The position numbers and the translations under genes are program-made. A stretch of 64,000 nt of DNA, from contig CM070873.1 of NCBI GenBank assembly GCA_036365515.1, positions 212,521,376 to 212,585,375 of the forward strand. Direction: 5' to 3'. The DNA is from Torymus aiolomorphi (taxonomy: Eukaryota > Arthropoda > Insecta > Hymenoptera > Torymidae). The notes beneath the pieces are model-generated. The model did not search any database, was not told the origin of the DNA, and worked only from the letters and a program-made list of their open reading frames with translations. Shown here in pieces: positions 1 to 9,797 of this stretch (positions are counted from its first letter, which is position 1; the number at the start of each line of letters is the position of its first letter).

Positions 1-79
1 ATAATCTTCCTAAATAAAAAGCAAACAAATGGTTTTCAATTTTCCAAGATTTTTTTTATATATTATTAAAAAAAAAAAG

Positions 80-152
80 TTACTGTAGAGGAGATTCGAA
101 CTCGAATCAAAAAGATTGGTAGCCGAGAACGTTATCCACAGAACTAACATCA
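80..152 (-). other. possible tRNA-derived (Pol III) relic
   Basis: Read on the minus strand, this stretch has a B-box-like AGTTCGAATCT, a weak A-box-like segment some 45 bases before it, and a run of T residues just downstream (69-79 on the plus strand). The arms do not fold into a clean cloverleaf, so it is more likely a degenerate tRNA or SINE head than a working tRNA gene. Confidence 0.25.
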
Positions 153-334
153 CCTATGTATATGAATAGCATAGATGTAATATATAAATTGTTTCCCCAT
201 TTGGTTTAAGGATATCAGTTTCACGTTAACTTCTTTTGGAGTACGTTTTACTGCTTAATTTATTATGCTTATAATTATCGTCGATAACTGACATTATTAT
301 AACGCATAGTTTTTTAGTAATAAATACGGAATGT

Positions 335-500
335 CTATTGTGTTACCATTGCAGTCGGCATGGGTGGTAAGTTATCGGCCGTGCATCCGCTGAGTCAGCT
401 GTTCACGGAGCGCTCGGACATCGACTGTCGCGCCGTGCGTGGTCGGGGTACCTACTACGCTTCGGGGTGCCTCACTTTCCCTGCAGGCTTTGCGCTTCTA
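335..500. other. GC-rich island of unknown role
   Basis: About 150 bases are clearly richer in G+C and CpG than the AT-rich surroundings. They contain possible splice signals: an acceptor TTGCAG at about 350-355 followed within a few bases by a donor-like GGTAAGT at about 365, and an acceptor-like CCTGCAG at 480-486. It could be a 5' exon of the gene at 556-2188. A short ORF (360-629) crosses it, but nothing in it is recognisable. Confidence 0.2.
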
Positions 501-555
501 TTAGGGTCTATCTTCTTTGTCTTTACTATGCTCATAGTTTCTTATTTTTTTGCAG

Positions 556-2188
556 CTGAACATAAATTTATCATCTACGTCATCGACACCATCTACATCA
601 TCCACAATTTTAAATTGAGATGGTTATAAAATAAAATGGGAGACGTTTAATCCCAAAACGATCGACATTTTGAAACCAAAAATAAAAACAAAACAAATAA
701 TTAAAAAGGTAATTTATAATGTTATTGATGATTTGAGAGAAATTGGGATACACATTCCTGAATCAGTATTACGAAAAGTTGCGTTAGACATGAAGAACGC
801 TTACCCCGACACGTTCGAAGAACGTGACACAGAGGGAAACATTTTAGGAAATGGCGTCGCATCATTGGTTTCATCAATGAAACAACGCAACAATTACCTC
901 AATCGACCACACATGTCATTTTCAGTGAGCAGCGCTTTGAAAATCCCTCTTAAAAAACAGAGATCTCTGAAGTATATTCAATCAGGTTGTAAAAATTGGC
1001 AACCAGAGTATGTAAAAACTGCAGATAGTGAATTACAGTTTGAAGAGTATAGACTGTTTCTTTTAAATTATAAAAACGTAAATATTGAAGATGAAGTGGA
1101 ATACGCTGCGTGGATGAATAAATTTCAAAAATCCTATTCAGCACAAAGATTTTATTTAAATAATTTGAATGATTCTCCTACGGCAACGGATATTGCTACT
1201 CTTTGGCCCTGCCTGTTTGATAAATTGTTTCTATTCGTTCATTTTATGATGCTAACAGAAATAGATATTAGTCAATTTGTAACGAATTTCGACAAAACCT
1301 TGTTAAAATTATTCGCCTACGGCCTATCTAAAAAATTTATAACATCAGATCAATTAAATACTGAAGATAAATATTGGATGGCTATTGGTATAATTTTTTT
1401 GCACTTTAAAGAAGATAAGGATAAATTATTTCCAGTACTACCAGTGAGTATTTGTTATAAATATGAAAAAAATTCTTACTCTCTAAATTAAAATCAGTGA
1501 AAATTTTCTGTTTTTCTCAGTATCAATATTTTCACTTATTACTCAGTGACCGTAACGATTCACTGATTAATTAGAGAAAACGACTGAAATAAAAAAAAAT
1601 TAAAAATTGAAAAACAGTGAAAATGCTATGAAAAAAACACCGAAAATTCATTTATAAGATCAGTAGACCTTTTTGCACTAATTCAAATAGTGACTATACA
1701 CTGATAATCAGTGCATTGAAAAGGAAAGGAAAATATTATAGTACAAAACTCTTATCCACTAATAGCAATAAATCGTAAGTAAAGTATAATTTGTATTGCA
1801 ATGTTTTTTTCCAATTTCAACAGTAATTATTATAATCATTATTATTTTTATAGATAAGCAAGAACAAGCAGAATTACAATTAACAGAAAATAATCAGGAT
1901 CTCCAAAATGTAAATACTTTTGTCCAAATTATAAGTACTGAATATTGGCTAGTTATAGATAAAGTTGCCGTAGAGAAATCTGAAACATTACCGCAAGCAT
2001 TACAGATGCTTGTTGCATCTTATTTTGTTTTTAATAGAAACTACCCAATAAGTGAGGGTAGTTGCTTCCTGGAATTCATTCAAATGAAATTCTTGAATCT
2101 ATACACAAGTATTAGCCGTTCTAAATGTAAAGAATCGACGGACAAAGTTAACACTTTAATAAAAAAAAATAAATTCAACTGTTGCTGA
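556..2188 (+). pseudogene. SAMD3-like uncharacterised protein gene, interrupted
   Basis: Two coding blocks with matching family character. Block 1 runs from an acceptor (poly-T then GCAG, ending at 555) to a donor GTGAGT at 1447. It begins with a Ser/Thr-rich stretch, then a conserved-looking region (YPDTFEERDTEGNILGNG) and a WPCLF...HF...L motif typical of SAMD3-like uncharacterised insect proteins often seen near transposons. Block 2 (about 1855-2188) follows an acceptor TTTTTATAG and carries a QMLVASYFVFNRNYP...FIQ segment matching the usual C-terminus of that family. A TGA at 616-618 lies in the block-1 frame between the Ser/Thr stretch and the rest, and the phase across the 1447/1854 junction does not join cleanly. 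An alternative donor inside block 1 could restore phase. I infer a decayed or misassigned gene; no function is known. Confidence 0.45.
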
Positions 2189-2429
2189 AAACATTATTCA
2201 GACGGATTAATTAATGTAAAAAAAGATGTAAAACATTCAGATTGTATGTAAATAATGTACAAAATATTATTTAATTTTGTAGTTAACGAAATAAATATTT
2301 TTCAAAAAATACGTCTATTTTATTCAACTATTATTCAATTTTCCATTATTTAATTTTCCATGCTCTCTTAAAAAATTTATGCCATAAAAGTGCAATTTTG
2401 CTAGACGTCAAAAATCATAAATATGCTAG

Positions 2430-2690
2430 TAGGATTGTAAAATTACTAAAATGGTAGAAAATTTAGCTAATTAAAAAAAACGGTGAAATTAACTTTTCTT
2501 TTCGTAAATTTAGTAATACTGTAGGAAATTTACTACTACAATTGTAAAATTACTGAAATGGCGAGAAATTTAGAAAATTAAAGAAAACGGTGAAATTAAC
2601 TATTCATTTTGTAAATTTAGTAATTCTGTAGGAAATTTACTACTACAATTGTAAAATTACTGAAATGGCGAGAAATTTAGAAAATCAAGG
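2430..2690. repeat. 107-bp tandem repeat, about 2.4 copies
   Basis: Units beginning GTAAAATTACT recur at 2437, 2544 and 2651, an exact 107-bp period, with only a few substitutions between units. The rest of 2189-2893 is AT-rich with no gene seen. Similar words (AAATTTACTA, GTAAAATTAC) recur near 33.1 kb and 53.8 kb, so this is part of a dispersed repeat. Confidence 0.8.
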
Positions 2691-3067
2691 AGCGCGGGAG
2701 CGCTCCGAAGGCAAGTATCTGTCCAATGTACAAAAAGCCTGAGGGACGACCGTGCTTCATATACATTGAAATGGGTGCGCGAGAATTTTACTAATTTTTT
2801 ACGCCTTTCAATTACGTTTTTTTAATATACATGAATATATCAACGGATAGCTGCTTTGATATACTACATGTATAAAAAATTTCAATTAAAAATATGCCGC
2901 CGTTTTCAAGTTATATTGATATTAAAAAATTCGAGGGCTTCGAGGGCCGATTTATTTTCCTTTGCGCTTTCTTTCAGACCTACTCGATCAGCTGTTTTGT
3001 TCCAGCCATATATATAGCATATAGTTATACTTCTCCTGTTCTCCACAGTCCACAGCTCTGTGAGAGA

Positions 3068-3210
<143 letters not shown>

Positions 3211-3299
3211 GAGAACCATAAAAAGTGAAGGAGTGTGATAATAATAATAATTAATATATAGTACAAAGACACGAGAGAGAGAGAGAGAGAGAGATGTTT

Positions 3300-4724
3300 A
3301 CAGTATATGTTTTTATTATAACATAACCTCTACTCTATCTAGTTTTTGTTTTTCATTTTGTATGAGTAGGTTGTAGCTAGAATATATCTCAACAAATTGG
3401 AAGGGATTCAGATAAGTAGCAAACTTTTATTAGAAATAATCTTATTTTAATATAAAATCTAAAAGTTCTTGTTACTCTGTGAAATCTTTTTTTATATTAC
3501 AGAGTATTAGCACTATTTACAAGTTCTTCCCTAGTGAAAAAAATTTAATGCTCATAACAGTTGATATCTGGAGCTATCAGAAAAAAAACTGAAGAAAATG
3601 GAAGAAAACAGAAATTAACTGCAGAAAAATGTCGGAATTGAGACAAAGACAACAGTAATCTTCAGTTTTTATCAGTTTTCAACAGTTATCTACAGTTATT
3701 TGCAATTATAAACAGTTTTCTTCAGTTATCAACAGTTATGTTCTGTTTTCGGAAAAGCAAGCGACTTTAAGAAGTGAAGAAATCAGTAAAAAACTGAAAA
3801 TAACAGTTTTATTCTGAATAAAACTGAAGACAACAGTTATACACGGATGAAAACTATTTATAAATGTAATAAAAATATTGGAAAATTTTTCTATATACAA
3901 CTTAATTCGATACTTGAACATAACAGTTAATAATTGGAGAAAACTGATAATAACTATTAATAAACGAAGAAAACAGTTTCAAACTGTTTAAAAGTGAAGA
4001 AAATTTTGAAGAAAAGTGAAGAAAAATAAACAAAAAAATTTTTTTTTAATTTTTTTGCGATTGGAATTTGAACATAACAGTTAATAACTGAAAATAACTG
4101 ATGAAAACTACAGATAGCTGTTGTCTTTGTCTCAATTCCGACCTTTTCCTGCAGTTATCTGCAGTGAATAACTGTTTTCTTCAGTTTTATTCAATTGTCT
4201 TCACTATTTTTTTTTGCTAGGGTTGGTTTAAAAATGTTTCTGGAAGTAAAAATCATCATCTTCTAAAAAAATTGGTGAAGCATTTGTGACAACTGACGAC
4301 ATTTAAAATAAGGAGGATTTTCACTTATTAAAACCCGGAAATAGTGAGTTTGATATTTTACATATATACTAAAAGTGTAATAATAATATGCATATATGTG
4401 AATACATGTATAAATTTTTCTTGTTGGATAGTGTTATCAAATTATTATGCATTACAGCCATCAAAAGATCACGTTCAAGTCTGTCAAAGCACGCAACCTC
4501 CTGTAGTAGAGGCAGAAATACTGTGGCAGATATCCCACTAGCAGAGCCTCGTTCTACTTTATAGTGTTTCAATTATCAATGCTTTACTGACTCTATGACT
4601 TCTAAAGGTAAACTAGCAATTCTTTCAAAGGCAACTCGTCCAAAATTGGCCCAGGACCTGTGACTTTAGTTATGAAGGCGATTATATTCATTTGTCGGAT
4701 CTAGAAGTGCAAGAATCTTAGAAT
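3300..4724 (+). repeat. duplicated segment A (paired with 20211-21028)
   Basis: The stretches 3300-3528 and 4223-4724 match 20211-20530 and 20530-21028 closely over hundreds of bases. They differ mainly because the left copy holds the foldback element 3529-4222, which the right copy lacks. No coding capacity was seen. The two copies date the insertions: the foldback element and Polinton 1 both entered the left copy after the duplication. Confidence 0.8.
3529..4222. mobile_element. foldback/MITE-like element, copy 1
   Basis: Bounded by CCCTAG at the left and CTAGGG at the right, with inverted subterminal sequences: a GTCGGAATTGAGACAAAGAC word in the left half recurs inverted in the right half. 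The interior is built of AACAGTT / AACTGAAGAAAAC words. The uninterrupted paralogue near 20530 shows that the insertion duplicated only TT. A second copy sits at 24013-24725. No transposase ORF, so non-autonomous. Confidence 0.8.
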
Positions 4725-4730
4725 ATTACA
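4725..4730. other. target site duplication, left (ATTACA)
   Basis: ATTACA directly abuts the first base of the left Polinton TIR, and the same six bases abut the last base of the right TIR at 19894-19899. A 6-bp duplication is the Polinton/Maverick hallmark. Confidence 0.9.
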
Positions 4731-5559
4731 AGTAGTAAGGGGACCGGTATAGCGAGACGACCCCCCGCGGTGCGGTGTGTAGGGGCCATGTAGCACCCCG
4801 CTGTGCGGTGTGTATGGGTCCCCAAGTGTGACAAGGTGATTAACTCAAGTGTTTACAGTAGCAAGTGTGGCCACAAGCTAATTAGTGTAAACAATGGGGG
4901 GTGATTTATTACCCCATAAATAATGGTGCACTTATGGCGCCCGCCATGACGTCATGCCGCTATATATGGCCCACGTGTGTTGCCGTATATGCCATGACTC
5001 GAGGTGGTGGGGGGGGGGGGGCGTTTTGGCTGTCTGCGCTACACCATAAAGACTCATAGGGTGCGAGGCCTCTCGCAGTATAGACCGTGTGCGGTGTGTA
5101 TGGGTCCCAAGTGTGAACACAAGTTAATTAGGGTAAACAATGGAGTGAATTATTACCCCATAAATAATGTCCCACTTATCGCTCGCGCCATGACGCTTTG
5201 CCGCTATACCTGCCCGTCGCGTGCCGTCGTATATGCCCCGACTCGTGGTGGTGGGGGGAGAGACCTTTGGCTGTACGCGCTACGCCATAAAGACCTGTAT
5301 AGACCGCGTGCTGTGTGTATGTGTTTCAAGTGTGACAAGTTCATTAATCCAAGTGTTTACAGTAGCACGTGTGTGAACACAAGCTAATTAGGGTAAACAA
5401 TGACGCACTTATCGCTCCCTCCATGACGTCATGCCGTTCTATCTGCTCTGCGCATGCCCCCCGTGTATGCCCTGACTCGTGGTGGTGGGGGACGAGACCT
5501 TTGGCTATACGTGCTACGCCATAAAGACCCATGGGGTGCGAGGCCTCTCGCTATACAGA

Positions 5560-5620
<61 letters not shown>

Positions 5621-5720
5621 CGCAATGAGAAGTTGTGGGGAGGGAATAGGGAGTTGGTGTAAAGGAGGGGTTTACAAATAAAAAAAGCATGTTGAGGAAA
5701 AATAAATTTTTATTTATTTA
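4731..5720 (+). repeat. left terminal inverted repeat of Polinton 1
   Basis: Matches the reverse complement of about 18893-19893. It contains three diverged subrepeats of roughly 220-290 bp starting at about 4818, 5108 and 5327. Each has the words AAGTGTGA, TTACCCCATAAATAATG, CATGACG, a G-rich GGTGGTGGGG run and GCCATAAAGAC. A (TG)n tract at 5563-5619 and a module GCAATGAGAAGTTG...AAATAAAAA close the inner end. The short ORFs are chance. Confidence 0.88.
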
Positions 5721-6266
5721 TTTAAACGGGGTGAAACCCCCTATTTTATGAACAGTTTTTTCTCATTAACATAAATGTTGTCCTTAAAGGGACCGTTTAT
5801 TATTCGTTATATTTTGAATAACCATCTTTTTTTGGGAAGGAGAAGGAATTGGTGGAAAAGGAATGGTGTGGTGGAGAATTTTTTTTGTTTGTCCAAGAGT
5901 CTTTCTTGTCTGCCTTGTTGATGAGAGGTTCTTTGTCGTCTGGTTTGACCTGGTGCTTGCTGAACGGGGGCCCCATGATGTTGCCTTCTCGGCGGTCTTT
6001 CGACGAATGACTTATGTATAATGCTGTATATATAAATATATGCGTGCTAGCGCAATGAGAAGTTGGGGGGCGTAAATAGGAGTAGGTATAAAGGAAGGGT
6101 CCTTAAATAAAAAAGTGTGATAAGGTAAAATATATTTTATTATATAAAATAAAAAAAAATTATTTATGTACATTTTTAAACTTTTAACGCACTAACAACA
6201 TTTTTTTCTAGAATTGTTAAATACTCGGCATATACTTCCAAAAACATTATTTCGAGAGAACTCTCG
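5721..6266. other. intergenic; extra copy of the TIR inner module
   Basis: No gene seen. At 6051-6125 the module at the inner end of the TIR (GCAATGAGAAGTTG, then GGTRTAAAGGA, then AAATAAAAAAG) occurs a second time on the left side. Poly(A)-signal-like ATAAAATA runs near 6120-6160 could serve the leftward gene ending at 6267. Confidence 0.6.
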
Positions 6267-7256
6267 CTAAAATTTGCAAACATTAATTGATTTAGCGCGA
6301 GTTCTTTCATTTTTGCTAATTGCTTCCGTTTTAATAACATCGATCATTATACCGAAAACTTTGTTCACAAAACCCGACATTTCTTCTAACTTTTTTAATT
6401 TATAGTCTATACACTGTTGGAACTGTTTCAATCCGTTGAAAGTTGTATACTGCATCATAATCTTCGGTGGTTTTTCAGACTTCTTCTTTTTTGTAGTAGG
6501 TTCGTCACTGGTAGTGGAGGCGGCTGCCTCCTGATTGGCGTTATCGTCTTCAAAGTCGAACTGTTGAGCCTCGTGTTCGTACTGAAGGGTGAACGATGGC
6601 GGTGTTACTTCGGGCTTATCGGAGATTGATACGGTTCTATGACCGTAGGCTGTGGTCAATTCGACGTCGTGGTGCGGTAAATATATTTTTGCATATTTGC
6701 CTTGCTTTACAAAATCGCCTGATTGGAACTGTTTCAATCCGTTGAAAGTTGTATACTGCATCATAATCTTCGGTGGTTTTTCAGACTTCTTCTTTTTTGT
6801 AGTAGGTTCGTCACTGGTAGTGGAGGTGGCTGCCTCCTGATTGGCGTTATCGTCTTCAAAGTCGAACTGTTGAGCCTCGTGTTCGTACTGAAGGGTGAAC
6901 GATGGCGGTGTTACTTCGGGCTTATCGGAGATTGATACGGTTCTATGACCGTAGGCTGTGGTCAATTCGACGTCGTGGTGTGGTAAATATATTTTTGCAT
7001 ATTTGCCTTGCTTTACAAAATCGCCTGATGCCCATAGATATTCTCCGAAGGTCTTGAAATGGGTTTTTAATTGTTCCCAACTGTCGATATCCAGAGTTAT
7101 ATATTTATGCGGTGATGTATGCCCGCCGAACCTGATGACGGGTCGGAAATAGCCAGCAGCATAATCCAAGCCGACGTAAACGAACTTGGAGTACGAATAG
7201 TTGAGAGCGTAAGTCGAATTGTACAGTAAATTCGGCACTAGCTTTGTTTGAGACAT
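6267..7256 (-). CDS. uncharacterised Polinton protein with internal duplication
   Basis: Open from 7295, but the ATG at 7254-7256 (MSQTKLVPN) looks the more natural start, giving about 329 residues. The N-terminal part (FVYVGLDYAAGYFRPVIRF...ITLDIDSWEQL) is compact and conserved-looking. It is followed by two back-to-back copies of a 102-residue segment that includes KYAKIYLPHHDVEL, an acidic stretch and a lysine-rich TTKKKKSEKPPK, then a C-terminal helical tail. I do not recognise its function; it is probably one of the lineage-specific Polinton proteins. It is the last gene of the leftward block, separated from the protease gene by over 1 kb of repeats. Confidence 0.7.
   Translation of the reverse strand: MSQTKLVPNLLYNSTYALNYSYSKFVYVGLDYAAGYFRPVIRFGGHTSPHKYITLDIDSWEQLKTHFKTFGEYLWASGDFVKQGKYAKIYLPHHDVELTTAYGHRTVSISDKPEVTPPSFTLQYEHEAQQFDFEDDNANQEAATSTTSDEPTTKKKKSEKPPKIMMQYTTFNGLKQFQSGDFVKQGKYAKIYLPHHDVELTTAYGHRTVSISDKPEVTPPSFTLQYEHEAQQFDFEDDNANQEAAASTTSDEPTTKKKKSEKPPKIMMQYTTFNGLKQFQQCIDYKLKKLEEMSGFVNKVFGIMIDVIKTEAISKNERTRAKSINVCKF
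6417..7028. repeat. 306-bp in-frame tandem duplication
   Basis: 6417-6722 and 6723-7028 are direct repeats of exactly 306 bp (102 codons), differing at only a few bases; one Thr/Ala change is seen at protein level. The duplication keeps the reading frame open, so it is recent and did not break the gene. Confidence 0.95.
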
Positions 7257-8431
7257 TTTTAAAAAATACTGACTTAACGTTGGTAAAAATGTCACGACTT
7301 TGTCGAGGTAGAGCGACTGACTGACTGAGGGTGGCGCGGCTAGGCCCCGTACTTATTCTCTCTCCAGCGCGAATCCCCTCCTTTCTACCACGAGTTACGA
7401 TTGGCTGGTCGATTGTTACGTAAAATCCGAGCGCCCAATCATGAACGTTTACGCGTATGTATCGGAGAGTGGGGAGAAGCGTTGGGAAACTCGCGGAGCC
7501 CTTGAGAAACAGAAGCATAAATTTTCCCCGTTAAGGGTTTTGAGCCTCAAAGAAGAAGAAGAAGAAGAAGAAGAAGAAGAAGAAGAAGAAGAAGAAGAAG
7601 AAGAAGAAGAAGAAGAAGAAGAAGAAGAAGAAGAAGAAGAAGAAGAAGAAGAAGAAGAAGAAGAAAACGGCACATGTGTTTTTCACCACTTGAAAAAAGG
7701 AAACGTCTAATGTGTTTTTCACCGCTTGAAAATCCGTTACGCATATGCTTTTCGGTGACTCAAGCTACTTATGTTTCAAAGCCTCAAAGAAGAAAGCGCC
7801 TCCTGTGTTTTTCACCACTTGAAAAAAGGGAAACAGCTAAGGTGTTTTTCACCACTTGAAAAAACCGTTACGCATGTGCTTTTCGGTGACTCGATCTGAT
7901 TATGTTTCAAAGCCTCAAAGAAGAAAGCGCCTTCTGTGTTTTTCACCACTTGAGAAAACCGTTACGCATATGCTTTTCGGTTTCTTCATGGAATAGTACA
8001 CATTCGTTTCAAGATAAAAAAGGTAAGGAATTAAATTTAGCGGGCAAAGTCGTTAAATGAATACGATGTTTGTTTAACTTTTTTTATTGTTCGATCAAAT
8101 TAAAAAAAATACATTTTAAACTTACAAATATATGAATAATATAAAATTACAAGCTAAAAAAGGCCAAGACAAACTTAGTATACAAAACCTTATAAACTAA
8201 GAAAGACGAATACACGCACACATCAGCTTTTACAATTCTAAAACTTACAATGTACATAAAGTGTAAATATAAACTAAAAATTGAATGTGTTTCTGGATAA
8301 AAAAGAAATATTACAAACTAAAAAATTGAATGTGACGTAGGATTAAATAGAAATATTATAATAAAAATTAAGTCACGCACACACACACACACACATACAC
8401 ACACACACACACACGCGCGCACACGCACATT
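7257..8431. repeat. repeat-rich spacer: (GAA)n and ~140-bp direct repeats
   Basis: No gene seen. 7548-7664 is a (GAA)n triplet tract. At 7670-7985 a segment containing GTGTTTTTCACC, ACTTGAAAA and CGTTACGCAT.TGCTTTTCGGT occurs two to three times with indels. 8376-8425 is a (CA)n tract. ORFs of poly-Glu, poly-Ser, poly-Phe or poly-Leu here are translations of the triplet repeat. Confidence 0.8.
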
Positions 8432-8968
8432 TTATATAAATACTTTACATGTTTGAACGAACGAGTCAGCGCCCTTGGAAATAATGCTGGGGAAATTGTT
8501 CGCACGACGGAGTCTTTTTCGGTGATTTTTTCTTTTTACATTTTCATAAAATTTTGCGGCCAGTGCGTCGTTTACATGTGAATCACGTGAAAAGACGTTA
8601 CAAAACGCGCGTAAAGTGCGACCGCTACACATATAGCAAAGAAACATAATACAATATTCGCCGCAAACTTTAGAATTAACACTCTGCAGTTTCTTCTCGT
8701 TCCACTTGAAGCTTGCGCAATTTCTTCGAAGTCGATCGATATGATGTCGTGACACAGGGGCGACTCCATAGCTATCGAAATATGTTCCTTTTGCATTTTT
8801 GTCTATGTAGAATGCCACCCAGTGGGATCCAGGCTTATCTGAGGTATCGACATTGGTTACAACAGCGGCTGGAAGACTCAAGCTTCTGGGGATGTGATCG
8901 GCTGCGTATACACCTATCGAGTTTGCTCTGAGGCCACTAATGGCCCTCGTGATTTATTTCGTATTCAT
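8432..8968 (-). pseudogene. adenain-like maturation protease with early nonsense codon
   Basis: Cysteine protease of the adenovirus/Polinton C5 type that processes capsid precursor proteins. The catalytic set is all visible: His in GSHWVAFYID (8822-8824), Asp in YFDSYG, Gln then Cys seven residues later in QSVNSKVC (Cys at 8663-8665). The N-terminal IGVYAADHIP motif is also present. The frame has no ATG between 8953 and the motif. An ATG at 8966-8968, whose ATGA overlaps the stop of the upstream gene, is in frame, but the fifth codon (8954-8956) is TAA. I infer that this ATG was the original start and the TAA is a later lesion. Otherwise the protein is of usual length. Confidence 0.88.
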
Positions 8969-9702
8969 TTTGCGTTTTCGCTAAATGTGAAATATGTGCT
9001 GCTGTCGCTGTCACTTGCTATTTCTGGGGCCACATCCGTCTCGTCGCGGCCGTCGTCGTTCTGCTCCTCCTCCTCCTCCTCAGTGGACTGCTTGCTGCCC
9101 GGGTGAAAACGGAGTAATTTTTTGCGCTGCTTCTGCTGATACTGATGAAGTGCAGTGTAGAACATTTGACTTTGTACTTGGTCTTTGTTGATCAGCTTCC
9201 ACTCTTCGGGTAGTATAGAGCGCATCCACTTTTTTATTTGGTTCGCCTTGTAGAGCGCGCAAAAATCTTGTTTATTTTTAAACCTCTGAGTCGCGTGCGT
9301 AGAACATAGCAGCACGTCAGAAAACATGTTGTTGAGTTTTCCGAACGTCGGCGAGTCATATTTTTCTAAATTACATATGTTTCGACCGAGTAAAGATTCC
9401 AGGTACCAGGCCTTCTCCTCGCCGCGAACGTAAAGCCGTCTTGCTGCTCTTGCGATATTGAAGAGATAACGATATAGCTGTCTGAGTGATACTTCGCCCT
9501 CGAACCAGTTAATACCGTGAATATCGACCGCGCAGTAGGAATTTGTATTTTTTACGTCTTCTGGCAGCTCGATGAAATTGCACGGTGCTTGTACAATCCA
9601 GTGGTCGACAATGGGTTTCTGTAGGCAAATAATCGCCACCTCCTTTGGTAAAAACTTCCTTTCAGTGTCTCGAAACCCTTGTATATCCACGACGTAATCC
9701 AT
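8965..9702 (-). CDS. conserved Polinton protein, possible RNase H/exonuclease-like fold
   Basis: The frame is open from 9786, where it has only a GTG; the ATG at 9702 (MDYVVDIQGF) is the likely start, giving 245 residues. Visible motifs: VVDIQGF near the N-terminus, HGINWFEG in the middle, LYVRGEEKAWYL and CNLEKY. The strand-like DxxGF start and later acidic/Gly motifs are reminiscent of RNase H-type nuclease folds, but that is inference. The C-terminal ~50 residues are a low-complexity acidic Glu/Asp/Ser tail. It sits between capsid and protease genes and overlaps the ancestral protease start by ATGA, so it is probably expressed with them. Intact. Confidence 0.72.
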   Translation of the reverse strand: MDYVVDIQGFRDTERKFLPKEVAIICLQKPIVDHWIVQAPCNFIELPEDVKNTNSYCAVDIHGINWFEGEVSLRQLYRYLFNIARAARRLYVRGEEKAWYLESLLGRNICNLEKYDSPTFGKLNNMFSDVLLCSTHATQRFKNKQDFCALYKANQIKKWMRSILPEEWKLINKDQVQSQMFYTALHQYQQKQRKKLLRFHPGSKQSTEEEEEEQNDDGRDETDVAPEIASDSDSSTYFTFSENAK

Positions 9703-9797
9703 TATACGTGTGTGCGTAGCGAGCGCCGAGAGAAAAGTGAGGCTTGAGGGCGCCGCCTGCTTCCTCTCGAGTCCTCGTCCCCCCACCTTTTTAACGA

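Noticed and set aside
7441..7744. Poly-Glu, poly-Ser, poly-Phe and poly-Leu ORFs
   Set aside because: Produced by the (GAA)n triplet tract; every frame is open because of the repeat.
8965..9786. Packaging ATPase of Polinton 1
   Set aside because: Looked for a P-loop (GxxGxGK[ST]) in this and the other frames; none seen. This protein has a different motif set.
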